60,000 nucleotides of DNA from Strigamia acuminata (lineage: Eukaryota > Arthropoda > Chilopoda > Geophilomorpha > Linotaeniidae): the NCBI GenBank assembly GCA_949358305.1, contig OX442315.1, positions 14,970,427 through 15,030,426 of the forward strand. The letters are read 5' to 3'. The notes beneath the pieces were generated by a model. The model was not told the DNA's origin. It did no database searches and worked only from the letters and a program-made list of their open reading frames with translations. Shown piece by piece: positions 11,051 to 20,896 of the stretch. A program made the position numbers and the translations under genes. Position 1 is the first letter of the stretch, and each line of letters starts with the position of its first letter.

Positions 11051-11337
11051 AATGGCCGCCAACATTCCGTACATATGCCGTACATTAAATTCAAGTTCTG
11101 GCACGTTTATAAGCTTTTCAACGACCAGCAACGTAAGTCGACTAATTTACCTATAAAAAAATATACTTTAAAACACACAACAAATCATTTTAAACTTCAC
11201 AGGTGCGACGTTCGAATCACCAACGACCACTAGCAACACCAACGACTTTCCATAGGAATTTTGATAAAGGCACCACCACAGGCACCACAAATAGACGAAA
11301 ATCCACAATTCCTGCACAAAAAAAGGTTTTTAATTAT
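11051..11337 (+). other. Upstream exons of the first BTB gene (possibly coding)
   Basis: ATG at 11051 in a strong context (AAAATGGCC) opens 27 codons up to a GTAAGT donor at 11132. A second open exon follows after a CACAG acceptor (about 11204-11327). The two exons join in phase, but the next acceptor (CTAG before 11390) does not join this frame to the BTB ORF. So they are 5'UTR exons with a long upstream ORF, or the splice choice differs from mine. The ATGGC start matches the conserved element before the other BTB genes. Confidence 0.4.
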
Positions 11338-11397
11338 TTATTTATTTTTTATCCAATTATTTAATTTAATAATTCTAATTTTAATCTAGGTAACACA

Positions 11398-13026
11398 ATG
11401 GAAAAAAATCAACAAAACACACTTTTGACCAATCTCTACAATTCGCGAGGCGAAGGACAACTAGGAATTGTTGTAATGAAATGTACGGGTGGTCGCGTGG
11501 TTCTCGCCCACAAATACGCTTTAACAGCCGGTAGTGACTATTTCCGCGGGATGTTTAGCTACAATAACATCGAAAACGAGACAAACGTCGTATCTTTCGA
11601 CGACACATCCGCCGAAGTAATGGAAATCGTCGTCAAATGCATTTACGCCCAAAATCTTCCAACCCCGCCCGAAATCACCGACACGTTAGTGCGCGAAACG
11701 TTCATAGCCGCCGACAAAATGCAAATTACCGCTTTGTTCGACAAATACTGGACGTTCTACACCACCCCGATCACACTGGACAACTTTCTGAACGTGTGGC
11801 CGTTGGCCGACATGTTTAATCAACACAAAACGAAGGAAAATATTCGTAAATTCGTTTTGAAAAACACGGAACAAATATCCAACGCTGAATCTCTGGCCGA
11901 CATCAGCGCCGAGATAATGGCAGACATCTTTGCGCACACTGTCGGCCTAGTGGAGCCCGACAAACTAGGCGACGTCATCAAATTCCTCATAGATTGGGTG
12001 GACAAGAAGACATCTTTAAGGGAACAAAGAATGAAATGCGTGTCGGAATTACTCTCCGAGTTTGACATTAACAAAATTCCCGATCACGCGCTCCGGAAAC
12101 TAATGTCGAACGACGAAATGGACGTTAAAACACCGACAGTTTACGACTTGTTGTCTAAAAACATCGTTCGCAGGTGGTTGACTGACGCCAGACCGCATCT
12201 CGTGATCCACGCCTTCGAAAACTTCACCCGGAAGTGGAAACATTCGATTTTCGACACGACTTCCGGCGAATGGATGATGCCGGTCAAGAAGGAATTGAAG
12301 AACCTCAACCAATGGTTTCCGGGTGTGTCGGGCACCGGAGGAGTATTTTATTGGACGTTTTCGCACGCCCAGCGCTCCAAAGCTTCGTTTGTCGCGTACG
12401 AATCGTCGACGAAAGCCTTGCACGAATGCGCCGTCTACGCGGATCTGAAATTGCGAAGCGTGTCGTGCGAAACGGCAAATTGCGACGCGATTTACTTTAA
12501 ACGGACTCCCGAAACGTATTCCCGCTTTGATTTCCGTTCAAAACGATGGGATGTTGTTGATTTTAAGGGTTTAATTAAGGATTGCGAGTGTATGTTGTTG
12601 GCGAATGACGAGAAATATTTTTTCGATGTCGACGATCGGAGGATAATGATTGTAGACAGGGAGTCGGAGACTTGCGTGACTAAAGAGAAGTTAGCGGGGA
12701 GTTGGAGGAGCGTGAGGTGTAAAAATCTTTGCGGAAATGGGAGCGGGAAGTTGGTTTTTTTCCAGAAGGGGCCGAGTAAATGTTTATTGATTTATGATAT
12801 TGGAAATGATAGTTGGAGATTTGTTCTAGCGCCGAATATTATTGATGAATTGGCCATGTGTGTTTGTTTCTATGAGGATTGTTTGGTTTTCGAGAAGTCG
12901 GTGGATTCGTGTAATGTGTATTCATTGGAAAGTATGGCGAAGGTTGCCGAATACAAGATACCGGTTGAGTACGAAGGACGTTTGTATTTTGATGTGAGTG
13001 TGAAGAAGAAAGTTGTTTTGTTTTGA
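11398..13026 (+). CDS. BTB-BACK kelch-like protein 1 (divergent founder-like copy)
   Basis: 542 codons, single coding exon. Residues about 20-125 are a BTB/POZ domain (VLAHKYALTAGSDYFRGMF); about 130-245 a BACK domain (DNFLNVWPLADMF). The C-terminal half holds repeated beta-strand motifs (FDFRSKRWDVVDF, CLLIYDIGNDSWRF), resembling degenerate propeller blades without the kelch Gly-Gly signature. By family knowledge, BTB-BACK proteins dimerise and act as CUL3 ubiquitin-ligase substrate adaptors; the substrate is unknown. It is the most divergent array member, with different N-terminus, better-spaced codon use and introns in the 5' region (GTAAGT at 11132). It lacks the promoter block of the others. 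AATAAA near 13237. Confidence 0.88.
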   Translation: MEKNQQNTLLTNLYNSRGEGQLGIVVMKCTGGRVVLAHKYALTAGSDYFRGMFSYNNIENETNVVSFDDTSAEVMEIVVKCIYAQNLPTPPEITDTLVRETFIAADKMQITALFDKYWTFYTTPITLDNFLNVWPLADMFNQHKTKENIRKFVLKNTEQISNAESLADISAEIMADIFAHTVGLVEPDKLGDVIKFLIDWVDKKTSLREQRMKCVSELLSEFDINKIPDHALRKLMSNDEMDVKTPTVYDLLSKNIVRRWLTDARPHLVIHAFENFTRKWKHSIFDTTSGEWMMPVKKELKNLNQWFPGVSGTGGVFYWTFSHAQRSKASFVAYESSTKALHECAVYADLKLRSVSCETANCDAIYFKRTPETYSRFDFRSKRWDVVDFKGLIKDCECMLLANDEKYFFDVDDRRIMIVDRESETCVTKEKLAGSWRSVRCKNLCGNGSGKLVFFQKGPSKCLLIYDIGNDSWRFVLAPNIIDELAMCVCFYEDCLVFEKSVDSCNVYSLESMAKVAEYKIPVEYEGRLYFDVSVKKKVVLF

Positions 13027-13860
13027 TTGGATTTTATTTTTTTTTAGTTTGTTTATATGATTTTTATGGGAACGAGATTATTTTTTCGAGATTGTAATGC
13101 ATTATGGAATGCTACTCTTTATTTGCCAATAATAACAAATAATTATTGGATGTTGTTCAGATGGTTTATTTTTTTTTTTATTTTTTTTGCTCGTTTTTAG
13201 CGGATTTGTTTTGATTTTATTTCTATGAAAAGAAAGAATAAAAATTGAAGATGGTTATTACTTTTATTATTATTATTGGACGCATGTGTGAAAATGATGC
13301 ACAAATTCATTTTATAAGTAAAATATAAGCTATTTGAAGGAAGTATCGCAGAATGGATTGTAAAAACTGGCGTTCTTAGAAGTAGCGAGGTCGTACGGGT
13401 TCGAGTGGACAGTGGAATAGCGCGGTGTAGTGCAGAGAAGTCAATATGCAGGAGGAGCTTTTGAGCAATATTGGATGACGTGTGACCGGAAGTGCTCTAA
13501 AAGTGTTATAAATTGTCTAATTTTACCCTTTGTTCTCTTGAATTTGTATTTGTGACCCCCAGAAATTACAATAAACTTGTTCTTAACCTAAAAAGACTTG
13601 TTTTATTTCGAGAATCCAGAAAATCAGTAAAATCAATAATTATACACAGTTTTGATCAGAATTAATTATAAATCGACTTTGCGAACTTTTAAATGGATCG
13701 ATGAGATAGGAGATCGCCATCGAAACACTTGTCCCTCTTTTGACTCATTTTTGGGGTTAAATTTGAAGTGTAATGATCATAATGTATAAATATTACACCT
13801 TTATGCTTATGTGAAATACCAAATGGATAAACGCCTGTAGAGCCACTATTTCTTCGCAGA
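13027..13860. other. Intergenic, nothing identified
   Basis: AT-rich. Around 13380-13610 a less AT-rich stretch ends with AATAAAC and a T-rich tail, which could be part of an old LTR, but I found no matching ends or TSD. Confidence 0.35.
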
Positions 13861-13925
13861 AAGTTAGAATATTACGACAACAGGTGGTGCCTGCTCACAT
13901 TTTTGCGTGCGGGACAACACTGATT
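13861..13925 (+). promoter_or_regulatory. BTB-array promoter block, copy 1
   Basis: Contains AATATTACGACAACAGGTGGTG, then GCCTGCTCACATTT and GACAACACTG, matching the block found before every array gene. It lies about 95-125 bp upstream of the ATG at 13990. A short upstream ORF follows (13935-13946, M-A-V-stop). Confidence 0.7.
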
Positions 13926-13989
13926 CGGTTAGAAATGGCGGTCTAAATTGTGTGTGTACGTAATCGTTTAAAACTAAACAAAATTAAAA

Positions 13990-15657
13990 ATGAATAATCA
14001 TACAACGACGTCTCACTTCAACAAAAAAATCCGATTGAGTGAGAGTAAATCAAAATCACAGGATGAAACTAAAGCGAATCCTCAAGAAACATTTTTATCT
14101 CATTTATACAATTCAAGAGACGATGCTGGAGCCGAGACAGTCATACTGCTGTGCAAATATGGGCCCGTCTATGCCCACAAATCCGTGTTAGTCGCTTGCA
14201 GTGACTACTTCCGAGCAGTATTAAGTCCAGGCAGCCTCGAGAACGAAGAATACATGATATCCCTTCCCGATACGTCGATGGAAACCATCAACATCGTTAT
14301 CAAATTTATGTACGCGCAAGATATTCCTACCCAGCCCGAAATGCCGCACAGCGTGATACGGGAAATAATTATGACCGCTGACAAAATGCAGTTGAAAGGC
14401 TTATTCGATAAGTTTTGGGAATTATACTGCAACCCCATAACTCTGGATAAATTCTTAAACGTTTGGGATATGGCCGAAATGTTCAATCGAAACAAAACGA
14501 TTGATACTGTTCAAGTATTCGTCCTAATGAACATGAAACGGATCTCGGAGACGGACGTGCTTTCGGACATTACTTTGGCACAATTAGAAACACTCATTTG
14601 CAAGGTGACACCCAAAAAGTTAGAGGAATTTGTCGTATTTGTGCTCAATTGGGAAATAAAGAGACGGGATGACAATAACAGAAAAGTTGTCATGGATTTG
14701 CTCTCCAAATGCGGTTTAGAGAAACTACCGGACAAATCGGTCCGGAGACTATTATCGAATAAAATAGTCGTCAAATCACAATCGTTGTTAAACGCTTTAA
14801 GCACGGAAGGCTTGTCCAGGTGGTTGACTATGACTAGTAGTGCGGAAGAATTACGAATTTTCGCCTTCGAAATCAACTCGGAAGACTGCGGGGTTTCGGT
14901 CTCGAAGCTGAGCAACGCCGGCTGGGTCGAAATGGTTTTGGTTGACGGCGGATCACTAACCGACTATTTCCCGACAGTTTCGAGCACTGGCTTCGTGTTT
15001 TATTTCAGTCTGTCCCGTGAACACTTAAAGGCGACCCAGGGCGACACGTTCGAAGTGTTCGCTGTAAATGCGGAAATGTCGGTGAAATTGGACAAAATGG
15101 CGAGCGAAACTGCGAATTGCAACGAGATATTCTTCCGAAAATCGAGTGTCGCGTATTGGTGTTTTGATTTCGAGTTGAAGAAGTGGCGGATAGTAAAATT
15201 TAACAAAGCGATAGCCGACTGCAAATGCATGCTTTTGGCAACCGGAAGTAGATCGTATTTCTTCGAAATGGATGAAGGGCACATGAAGATTGTGAATGGA
15301 CGGTTGAAGAGTTGCACAATTAGAAAGAAATTGCCGGGCAGTTGGCAGAGTGTAAAGTGTAAAAGTCTGTGCACGATTTCGTCGGAGAAATTGATTTTTT
15401 TCCAAAAATGTCCACAAAGTCGTTTGCTAGTTTACGATGTTGAATTTGATGTTTGGAGCGTGGTTTCGTCACCGAAAATTACGGGCGATGTTATTTTGTA
15501 CATTTGTTGCGACGACGACTGTTTGATATTCGAGAAAACAAATACGGCGTACAATATTTATTCTTTGGAGACGATGAAGAGGGTTAAAGAGTTTAAAATA
15601 AAGGAAAATTTTGATGGTTGCATCTATTTTGACGCGAGTCTTAGAAATAATTGTTGA
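13990..15657 (+). CDS. BTB-BACK kelch-like protein 2
   Basis: 555 codons, intronless. BTB about residues 40-150 (AHKSVLVACSDYFRAVLSPG, IMTADKMQLKGLFDKFW), BACK about 155-270, then about 280 residues with blade-like motifs (CFDFELKKWRIVKF, LPGSWQSVKCKSL, LLVYDVEFDVWSVV, CLIFEKTNTAYNIYSLETMK). The basic N-terminal KKIRLSES-type segment is shared across the array. Likely a CUL3 adaptor by architecture. It follows the promoter block at 13861; AATAAA near 15687. The N-terminus (MNNHTTTS) lacks the MGN start of its neighbours. Confidence 0.9.
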   Translation: MNNHTTTSHFNKKIRLSESKSKSQDETKANPQETFLSHLYNSRDDAGAETVILLCKYGPVYAHKSVLVACSDYFRAVLSPGSLENEEYMISLPDTSMETINIVIKFMYAQDIPTQPEMPHSVIREIIMTADKMQLKGLFDKFWELYCNPITLDKFLNVWDMAEMFNRNKTIDTVQVFVLMNMKRISETDVLSDITLAQLETLICKVTPKKLEEFVVFVLNWEIKRRDDNNRKVVMDLLSKCGLEKLPDKSVRRLLSNKIVVKSQSLLNALSTEGLSRWLTMTSSAEELRIFAFEINSEDCGVSVSKLSNAGWVEMVLVDGGSLTDYFPTVSSTGFVFYFSLSREHLKATQGDTFEVFAVNAEMSVKLDKMASETANCNEIFFRKSSVAYWCFDFELKKWRIVKFNKAIADCKCMLLATGSRSYFFEMDEGHMKIVNGRLKSCTIRKKLPGSWQSVKCKSLCTISSEKLIFFQKCPQSRLLVYDVEFDVWSVVSSPKITGDVILYICCDDDCLIFEKTNTAYNIYSLETMKRVKEFKIKENFDGCIYFDASLRNNC

Positions 15658-16615
15658 ATTTGTTGAATTTTATGTGCCAGCAGTTAAATAAATTGCCGTT
15701 GTTCACTTTTCCGCGTGATTGTTAACAACCAATCAAAACGCTCGTAACATCCAACATTAAAAGTCGTAGTAATGGCGTCGTCAAAACGGATAGGTTTTCT
15801 CGAAGATGACCAAATTTAAACGAAAAACGATTTAAGATGATCTGAAAGCAACGTAAGAATTGTTTGTAAATAAATAAACGTTCCAAAAACACCAGGAAAA
15901 ATGAAAAGTATTTTTAAATTTCTGAATTAATGTTTCAAAACTCGGACATCGGGTAAGAAATACTTATTTCAAATAAAAATCATTAACTACATAAACTTAA
16001 TTTTTCTAAAGGTTCAACATAGTCAAGGAGCGAAAAAAATTATTCTCAACTGTGTCTAAACGCTTATGGTCAGCTCGAAGTAAAGAAAAATATTTAAAAA
16101 TAAATTTTATTTATTTATTATTTATTTATTTCTTCAAGCTTAGAGACGCAGACGTGCGACCAGGGTCCAAAACGGATAAAATCGAAGAAAATGGGAGGAA
16201 CAACGATGAAAAATTTTACCCAAAGTGTTGATATACTGAAAAGGGAGCGCCAACCACGTGAGTACTGAATTAAATTTGCCAATCTTGGAGTTAGAGACTT
16301 TTTGAACTGTGTAAACTTCAGTTTGTTCACTGGTGCTGCGACCCAATTTAGTGGATTTAAGTACAGTAGTTTAGAACTTTATCCATTTCTGTTCTGAATG
16401 AAACAAATAAAGCAATCTTCTCTTTAAAATGCAAATCTTTTATTTCAATCCATCATATTATTATCTGCTAAATGCTACGACCGAGGCAAGGTTTCTGCAT
16501 TAATAAATGATTTCGATAAGGCCGAAATGACTCGAAAATGCATTCATTTTGCAGACAAACAAGCAAATTGTTTGAATCCAGAATCGGTAAATGACTGATG
16601 CCATTTCTTTGCAGA
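15658..16615. other. Intergenic, paralogous to 32270-33060
   Basis: No gene seen. The segment starting ACAACCAATCAAAACGCTCG and ending near CGTGAGTACTGAATTAAATT recurs, diverged, at about 32310-33065, so flanks were copied together with genes. Confidence 0.6.
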
Positions 16616-16680
16616 AAGTTTAAATATTTCAACAACAGGTGGTGCCTGACTCATATTTATAGGAGACAACATTCTGTGCA
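16616..16680 (+). promoter_or_regulatory. BTB-array promoter block, copy 2
   Basis: AAAGTTTAAATATTTCAACA, then CAGGTGGTGCCTGACTCATA and GACAACATTCTG. It is followed by AAAATGGCGG with the mini-ORF M-A-D-stop (16683-16694), 40 bp before the start codon at 16737. Confidence 0.75.
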
Positions 16681-16736
16681 AAATGGCGGATTAAATTGTT
16701 AGTAGTAATCATTCTCATTCAGCAAAATTTAAAAAA

Positions 16737-18437
16737 ATGGGTAATTGTAATAGTACGACGTCCAACTCGTACAAAAAAATCCGATTAAGTGAAACTGAAT
16801 CAGAGTCACCGGTCGAAATTCTAGAAAATCTGCAAGAAATTCAAAATAAATTAACTCTGACCAATATGTACAATTCAAGAGAAGACGCCAAAGCCGAGAC
16901 GGTCATTCTCAAGTGTAGAGATGGGCAAGTCCGTGCCCACAAATGCGTGTTAGTCGCCAGCAATGACTACTTTCGAGCAATATTAAGTCCAGGCAGCCTC
17001 GAGAACAAACAAAACATGATACCCCTTCCCGACACCTCAATGGAAATCATCAATATCGTCGTGAAATCCGTGTACGCGCTGGACATTCCTATCCAGCCCG
17101 AAATGCCGGACAGCCTGACACTCGAAATAATTATGACCGCTGACAAAATGCAGTTGAAAGGCTTATTCGATAAGTTTTGGAGATCATATTGCAGCCCGAT
17201 AACTCTGGATAAATTTGTAAAGGTTTGGCAGATGGCGGAAATGTTCAATCGAGACGAAACGATCAACGCGGTTCAAACATTCGTCTTAATGAACTTAAAA
17301 CGCATCTCGGAGACGGACCTGCTATCTGACATCACTTTGACACAACTAGAAAGTCTTATATGCAAGGTGAAACCCATCAAATTGGAGGAATTTGTCGTAT
17401 TTCTGATCAAATGGGAAGTGAAGACACGCGGCCGACGAGAAACCAACAACACGGAAATTGTGATGCATTTCCTCACCAAATGCGGCGTGGAGAAACTACC
17501 GGACTACTCACTCCGTAAACTGCTGGAAACTGAAATAGCAATCACATCAGCTTCTGTACGCGACGTTTTAAGTAAGGAGCTCAATTCCAGATGGTTGGCT
17601 CGTTCTGCGCGGGAAGTTGGAATTGTCGCTTTCGAAGTGGACCAGTACGAGTGCAAAAGAACGGTTTCGTTGCTAAGCGACGAGGGCTGGTTGCCCGGCT
17701 CTGATCTGCTGGTTTCGGACGACGTCGACGATAACCTGATCAATTATTTCCCGGCAGTTTCGGCCACGGGGTCCGTGTTTTATTTCACTTTATCCGAGGA
17801 CGGCACGATATTTTCCGCCATCCATCAGAGCAACTCGTTGCTCGAGTATCGGTTACTAATGGAAACGCCCGTGAATTTTGATAGAATGATGAGCGAGACT
17901 GCGGAACACAATGATGTATTCTTCCGACAATCGAAAGCAAAGTTTTGGAATTTTAATCTTGATTTGAGAAGGTGGCGGATTTTTAATTTTGGAAAACTGA
18001 TTGAAGATTGCAAGTGCGTTCTTTTGGTGACTGAAAACGTAATTTTCTTTGACGTGGACGAACGGCGCATAAAGTTTGTGGATCGACGGATGGGGATTTG
18101 GACGATAAGAGAGAAGTTGCCGGGCAGTTGGCAAAGTGTAAAGTGTAAAAGTCTGCTCGTTAATTCGAAGGGGAAATTGATTTTCGTCCAAAAATCTCCA
18201 GACAGTTGTTTCTTAGTTTACGATGTTGGAAGTGACGGTTGGAGTGTGGTTCCGGCGCCGAATATTACGGGTGACGTCATTTTGTACGTTTCTTACGACG
18301 ACGACTGTTTGATATTCGAGAAAAGAAATAATGCGTATAATATTTACTCGTTGGAGATGATGATGGTGGTCAAAGTGTACGCGATGAAGGAGAATTTTGC
18401 AGGTTGCGTTCATTTTGATGCGAGTTTTGAGAGTTGA
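16737..18437 (+). CDS. BTB-BACK kelch-like protein 3, predicted N-myristoylated
   Basis: 566 codons, intronless. The N-terminus MGNCNSTT fits the N-myristoylation rule (Gly2, Ser6) with a cysteine at position 4 that could be palmitoylated. BTB about 45-155 (RAHKCVLVASNDYFRAILSP), BACK about 160-275, then the propeller-like half (LPGSWQSVKCKSL, VYDVGSDGWSVVPAPNITGD). Very close to the gene at 21836, including the promoter, so a recent duplication or gene conversion. Predicted CUL3 adaptor, possibly membrane-anchored (inference). AATAAA near 18549. Confidence 0.9.
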   Translation: MGNCNSTTSNSYKKIRLSETESESPVEILENLQEIQNKLTLTNMYNSREDAKAETVILKCRDGQVRAHKCVLVASNDYFRAILSPGSLENKQNMIPLPDTSMEIINIVVKSVYALDIPIQPEMPDSLTLEIIMTADKMQLKGLFDKFWRSYCSPITLDKFVKVWQMAEMFNRDETINAVQTFVLMNLKRISETDLLSDITLTQLESLICKVKPIKLEEFVVFLIKWEVKTRGRRETNNTEIVMHFLTKCGVEKLPDYSLRKLLETEIAITSASVRDVLSKELNSRWLARSAREVGIVAFEVDQYECKRTVSLLSDEGWLPGSDLLVSDDVDDNLINYFPAVSATGSVFYFTLSEDGTIFSAIHQSNSLLEYRLLMETPVNFDRMMSETAEHNDVFFRQSKAKFWNFNLDLRRWRIFNFGKLIEDCKCVLLVTENVIFFDVDERRIKFVDRRMGIWTIREKLPGSWQSVKCKSLLVNSKGKLIFVQKSPDSCFLVYDVGSDGWSVVPAPNITGDVILYVSYDDDCLIFEKRNNAYNIYSLEMMMVVKVYAMKENFAGCVHFDASFES

Positions 18438-19005
18438 TTGTAGATAAATTTGAGTGGCCTCATTGTTAAATGCAGTAGTGGTGAGCTTTTTTGGTTTCCG
18501 TTTGGGACTGTGCATGTTTCGAAAATGTCTGGACACTTTACTAGGAAGGAATAAAAATTGTAAATTTGTTTGTTTATTTTCATCAATTTGTTTCCGATGT
18601 TTTTTATTTATTTATTAGTCGTCACCCGTTAGATTATGACTAAATGTTTTGCAAACGTAAAAGAAAATAAATGTTAAATGAGAATGTGCGCTGTTTTACG
18701 TGCAAAAATGTTAATAAAATGAAAAAAATTGAACAAAAATGCAAAAACAGCGTTAGATGAATAAAAACGGACAACGGATCTGCTGGATGTCCATTTGCAG
18801 TTCATTTGCTTGTTTTCAAATCACAATATTACAGATTTGCTTTGTCGTCATATATATGCATCGAAAAGTGGATTCGTTTGCCTTAAAAAGCATTTAAATT
18901 AAATTGTTGCAAGATTTTTTCAGGTGCAAAAAATTTTAAAGGATAAAATGATCTTTTGAACTTTAAAAATATTGAAACCTGTCGAGCCATTTGTCTTCCC
19001 AAAGT
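18438..19005. other. Intergenic, shared 3' flank family
   Basis: Contains the flank starting GTCACCCGTTAGATTATGAC, which recurs at about 24185 and 44234. The latter two are interrupted by or abut mobile elements, so this copy shows the uninterrupted host sequence. No gene. Confidence 0.6.
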
Positions 19006-19006
19006 T

Positions 19007-19070
19007 TGAATATTGCAACAACAGGTGGTAATAACTGTATCACATTTGTATAAAACAGCATTGTTCCCAA
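19007..19070 (+). promoter_or_regulatory. BTB-array promoter block, copy 3
   Basis: AAAGTTTGAATATTGCAACA followed by ACAGGTGGTAATAACTGTAT and CACATTTGTATAAAACAGC. Unlike the MGN subgroup, the sequence after the core reads AACTGT-TCACATTTGTATAAA, with a possible TATA-like TATAAA. A (TAC)n microsatellite follows at 19081. Confidence 0.75.
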
Positions 19071-19113
19071 GGTAACTATATACTACTACTACTACTACTA
19101 TGTTCCTGGAAAA

Positions 19114-19185
19114 ATGGCTAATAAAAGGTTAGGCTTGTTCCTGGGAAAATGGCTGTTGAAGGTTGCCTTAAAGAAAAATGAGTAG
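19114..19185 (+). other. Upstream ORF overlapping the next start codon
   Basis: ATG at 19114 (AAAATGGCT context) opens 23 codons and stops with TAG at 19183-19185, overlapping the main BTB start at 19178 by 8 nt in another frame. The uORF includes an internal duplication of the GGAAAATGGCT segment. Confidence 0.6.
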
Positions 19186-20896
19186 CCCGTGTAGTTACAC
19201 AAATAACATGATGTCAAAAATTCGACTGAGCGACCTACAATCAGAAACACAGGTCGAAATTAAAGAAAATTTTGAAGACGTGCAATATAAATTAATCGTG
19301 AATCATCTTTACGCATCAAAAGACGACACTCAAGCCGAAACAGTTGTTCTGCAGTGCAAGGATGGGCAGATCCGTGCCCACAAATGGATCTTACTTGCAG
19401 GAAGTGACTATTTTCGAGCAATATTAAGCCAAGGCAGCTTGGAGAACGAACAGAACATGATATTTCTTCTCGAAACACCGATGGAAATCCTCGATATCGT
19501 CATCAAGTTCGTGTATGCGCAAGACATTCCCATCGAGCCCGAAACGCCGGACAGTTTGATACTCGAAATAATTATGACAGCTGACAAAATGCAGTTGAAA
19601 GGCTTGTTCGATAAGTTATGGAAATTATATTGCAACCCGATCACTGTGGATAAGTTTTTAAAGATGTGGCAGATGGCGGAAATGTTCCATCGAGACGAAA
19701 CGATCAGCACGGTTCAAACATTCGTTTTAAGGAACATGAAACGAATCTCGGAAACTGAAATGCTTTCGAACATCACGTTGACGCAATTAGAAAGTCTCGT
19801 TTCCCACGTGAAACCCAACAAATTGGACGAATTTCTCGTGTTTGTGCTCAATTGGGAAACGAATACGCGTGACCAACGAGAAAACAACAACGCGGGTGTC
19901 GTAACGGATTTCCTTTTGAAATGCGGTATCGAAAATCTAGCAGACTATTCGCTCCGGAGACTATTATCGAACGAAATAGTTATTAAATCAGCATGTTTGT
20001 ACGACACTTTAAGCAAGGAGGCGACGTCGAGGGCGACGTCCAGGTGGCTGACTACTTTTGCGCGCGAAGTACTAATTATTGCCTTTGAAGCCGACGAGGA
20101 AATGGTGGACTTTAAGTACTCGGTGCTAAGCGAGGAGAAGTGGAAGCCCGCCGCCGCACCACTGCTTCCGAATAAGGACGAATTACTGATCGACTATTTT
20201 CCCACAGCTTCGAGCACGGGGGATGTGTTTTATTTCGGAATCGCCGAAGACCACTTGCAGCTTTATGCCATTGATGAGTGCGAGACTTTCGAGTGGGATG
20301 ACGCGTTCTTCAGTGAAAAGTTAACGACAATAATTTCGGATAAAGCGACGAGCGACACTGCTAATTACGACGAGGTGTTCTTCCGACATACGAATGTCGC
20401 GTATTCGTGTTTTAATTTCGAGTTGAAGACGTGGCGGACGGTGCATTTTGGCGATCGGATCGAGGATTGCAAGTGCATGCTTTTGGCTACGGGTGACGAG
20501 TATTTCTTCGAAGTGGACGAACGACACATGAAAATTGTGGATACACAGTTGAGGTGTTGGACGACGAAAATGAAATTGCCGGGCAATTGGCAAAGTGTGA
20601 GGTGTAAAAATCTGCGCAGGACTTCGACGGAGAAATTTATTTTCTTCCAGAAAAGTCCCGAAAGTTGTTTGTTGGTTTACGATATTTATTCTGACGATTG
20701 GAGCGTGGTTTCGTCGCCGAATATTACGGGTGAGGTCGTTCTGTACGTTTGTTTCGACGAAGACTGTTTGATATTCGAAGAAAGAAATCGTGTGTTTAAT
20801 ATTTATTCTTTGGAGACGATGAAGGTGGTTAAACAGTATGCGATGTCGGGAAATTTCGAAGGATACGTATATTTAGATGCGAGTTTACAAATTTGA
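19178..20896 (+). CDS. BTB-BACK kelch-like protein 4
   Basis: 572 codons, intronless; N-terminus MSSPCSYTNNMMSK (no myristoylation start). BTB about residues 45-155 (IRAHKWILLAGSDYFRAILS), BACK about 160-270, propeller-like half from about 290 (CFNFELKTWRTVHFGDRIED, ECFF-type strands, LVYDIYSDDWSVVSSPNITG). It belongs with the genes at 26100, 28520 and 35383, which share the HFGDRIEDCKCMLLA block. Predicted CUL3 adaptor. Translation may be damped by the overlapping uORF. Confidence 0.9.
   Translation: MSSPCSYTNNMMSKIRLSDLQSETQVEIKENFEDVQYKLIVNHLYASKDDTQAETVVLQCKDGQIRAHKWILLAGSDYFRAILSQGSLENEQNMIFLLETPMEILDIVIKFVYAQDIPIEPETPDSLILEIIMTADKMQLKGLFDKLWKLYCNPITVDKFLKMWQMAEMFHRDETISTVQTFVLRNMKRISETEMLSNITLTQLESLVSHVKPNKLDEFLVFVLNWETNTRDQRENNNAGVVTDFLLKCGIENLADYSLRRLLSNEIVIKSACLYDTLSKEATSRATSRWLTTFAREVLIIAFEADEEMVDFKYSVLSEEKWKPAAAPLLPNKDELLIDYFPTASSTGDVFYFGIAEDHLQLYAIDECETFEWDDAFFSEKLTTIISDKATSDTANYDEVFFRHTNVAYSCFNFELKTWRTVHFGDRIEDCKCMLLATGDEYFFEVDERHMKIVDTQLRCWTTKMKLPGNWQSVRCKNLRRTSTEKFIFFQKSPESCLLVYDIYSDDWSVVSSPNITGEVVLYVCFDEDCLIFEERNRVFNIYSLETMKVVKQYAMSGNFEGYVYLDASLQI

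Noticed and set aside
11686-12423. Long minus-strand frames opposite the BTB genes
   Set aside because: Antisense shadows of strongly conserved plus-strand coding sequence; the same shadows recur in every paralogue and have no domain.
11398-13026. Calling the BTB proteins true kelch proteins
   Set aside because: BTB and BACK are clear, but the C-terminal half lacks the Gly-Gly doublets and regular spacing of kelch repeats, so only 'kelch-like, degenerate propeller' is supported.
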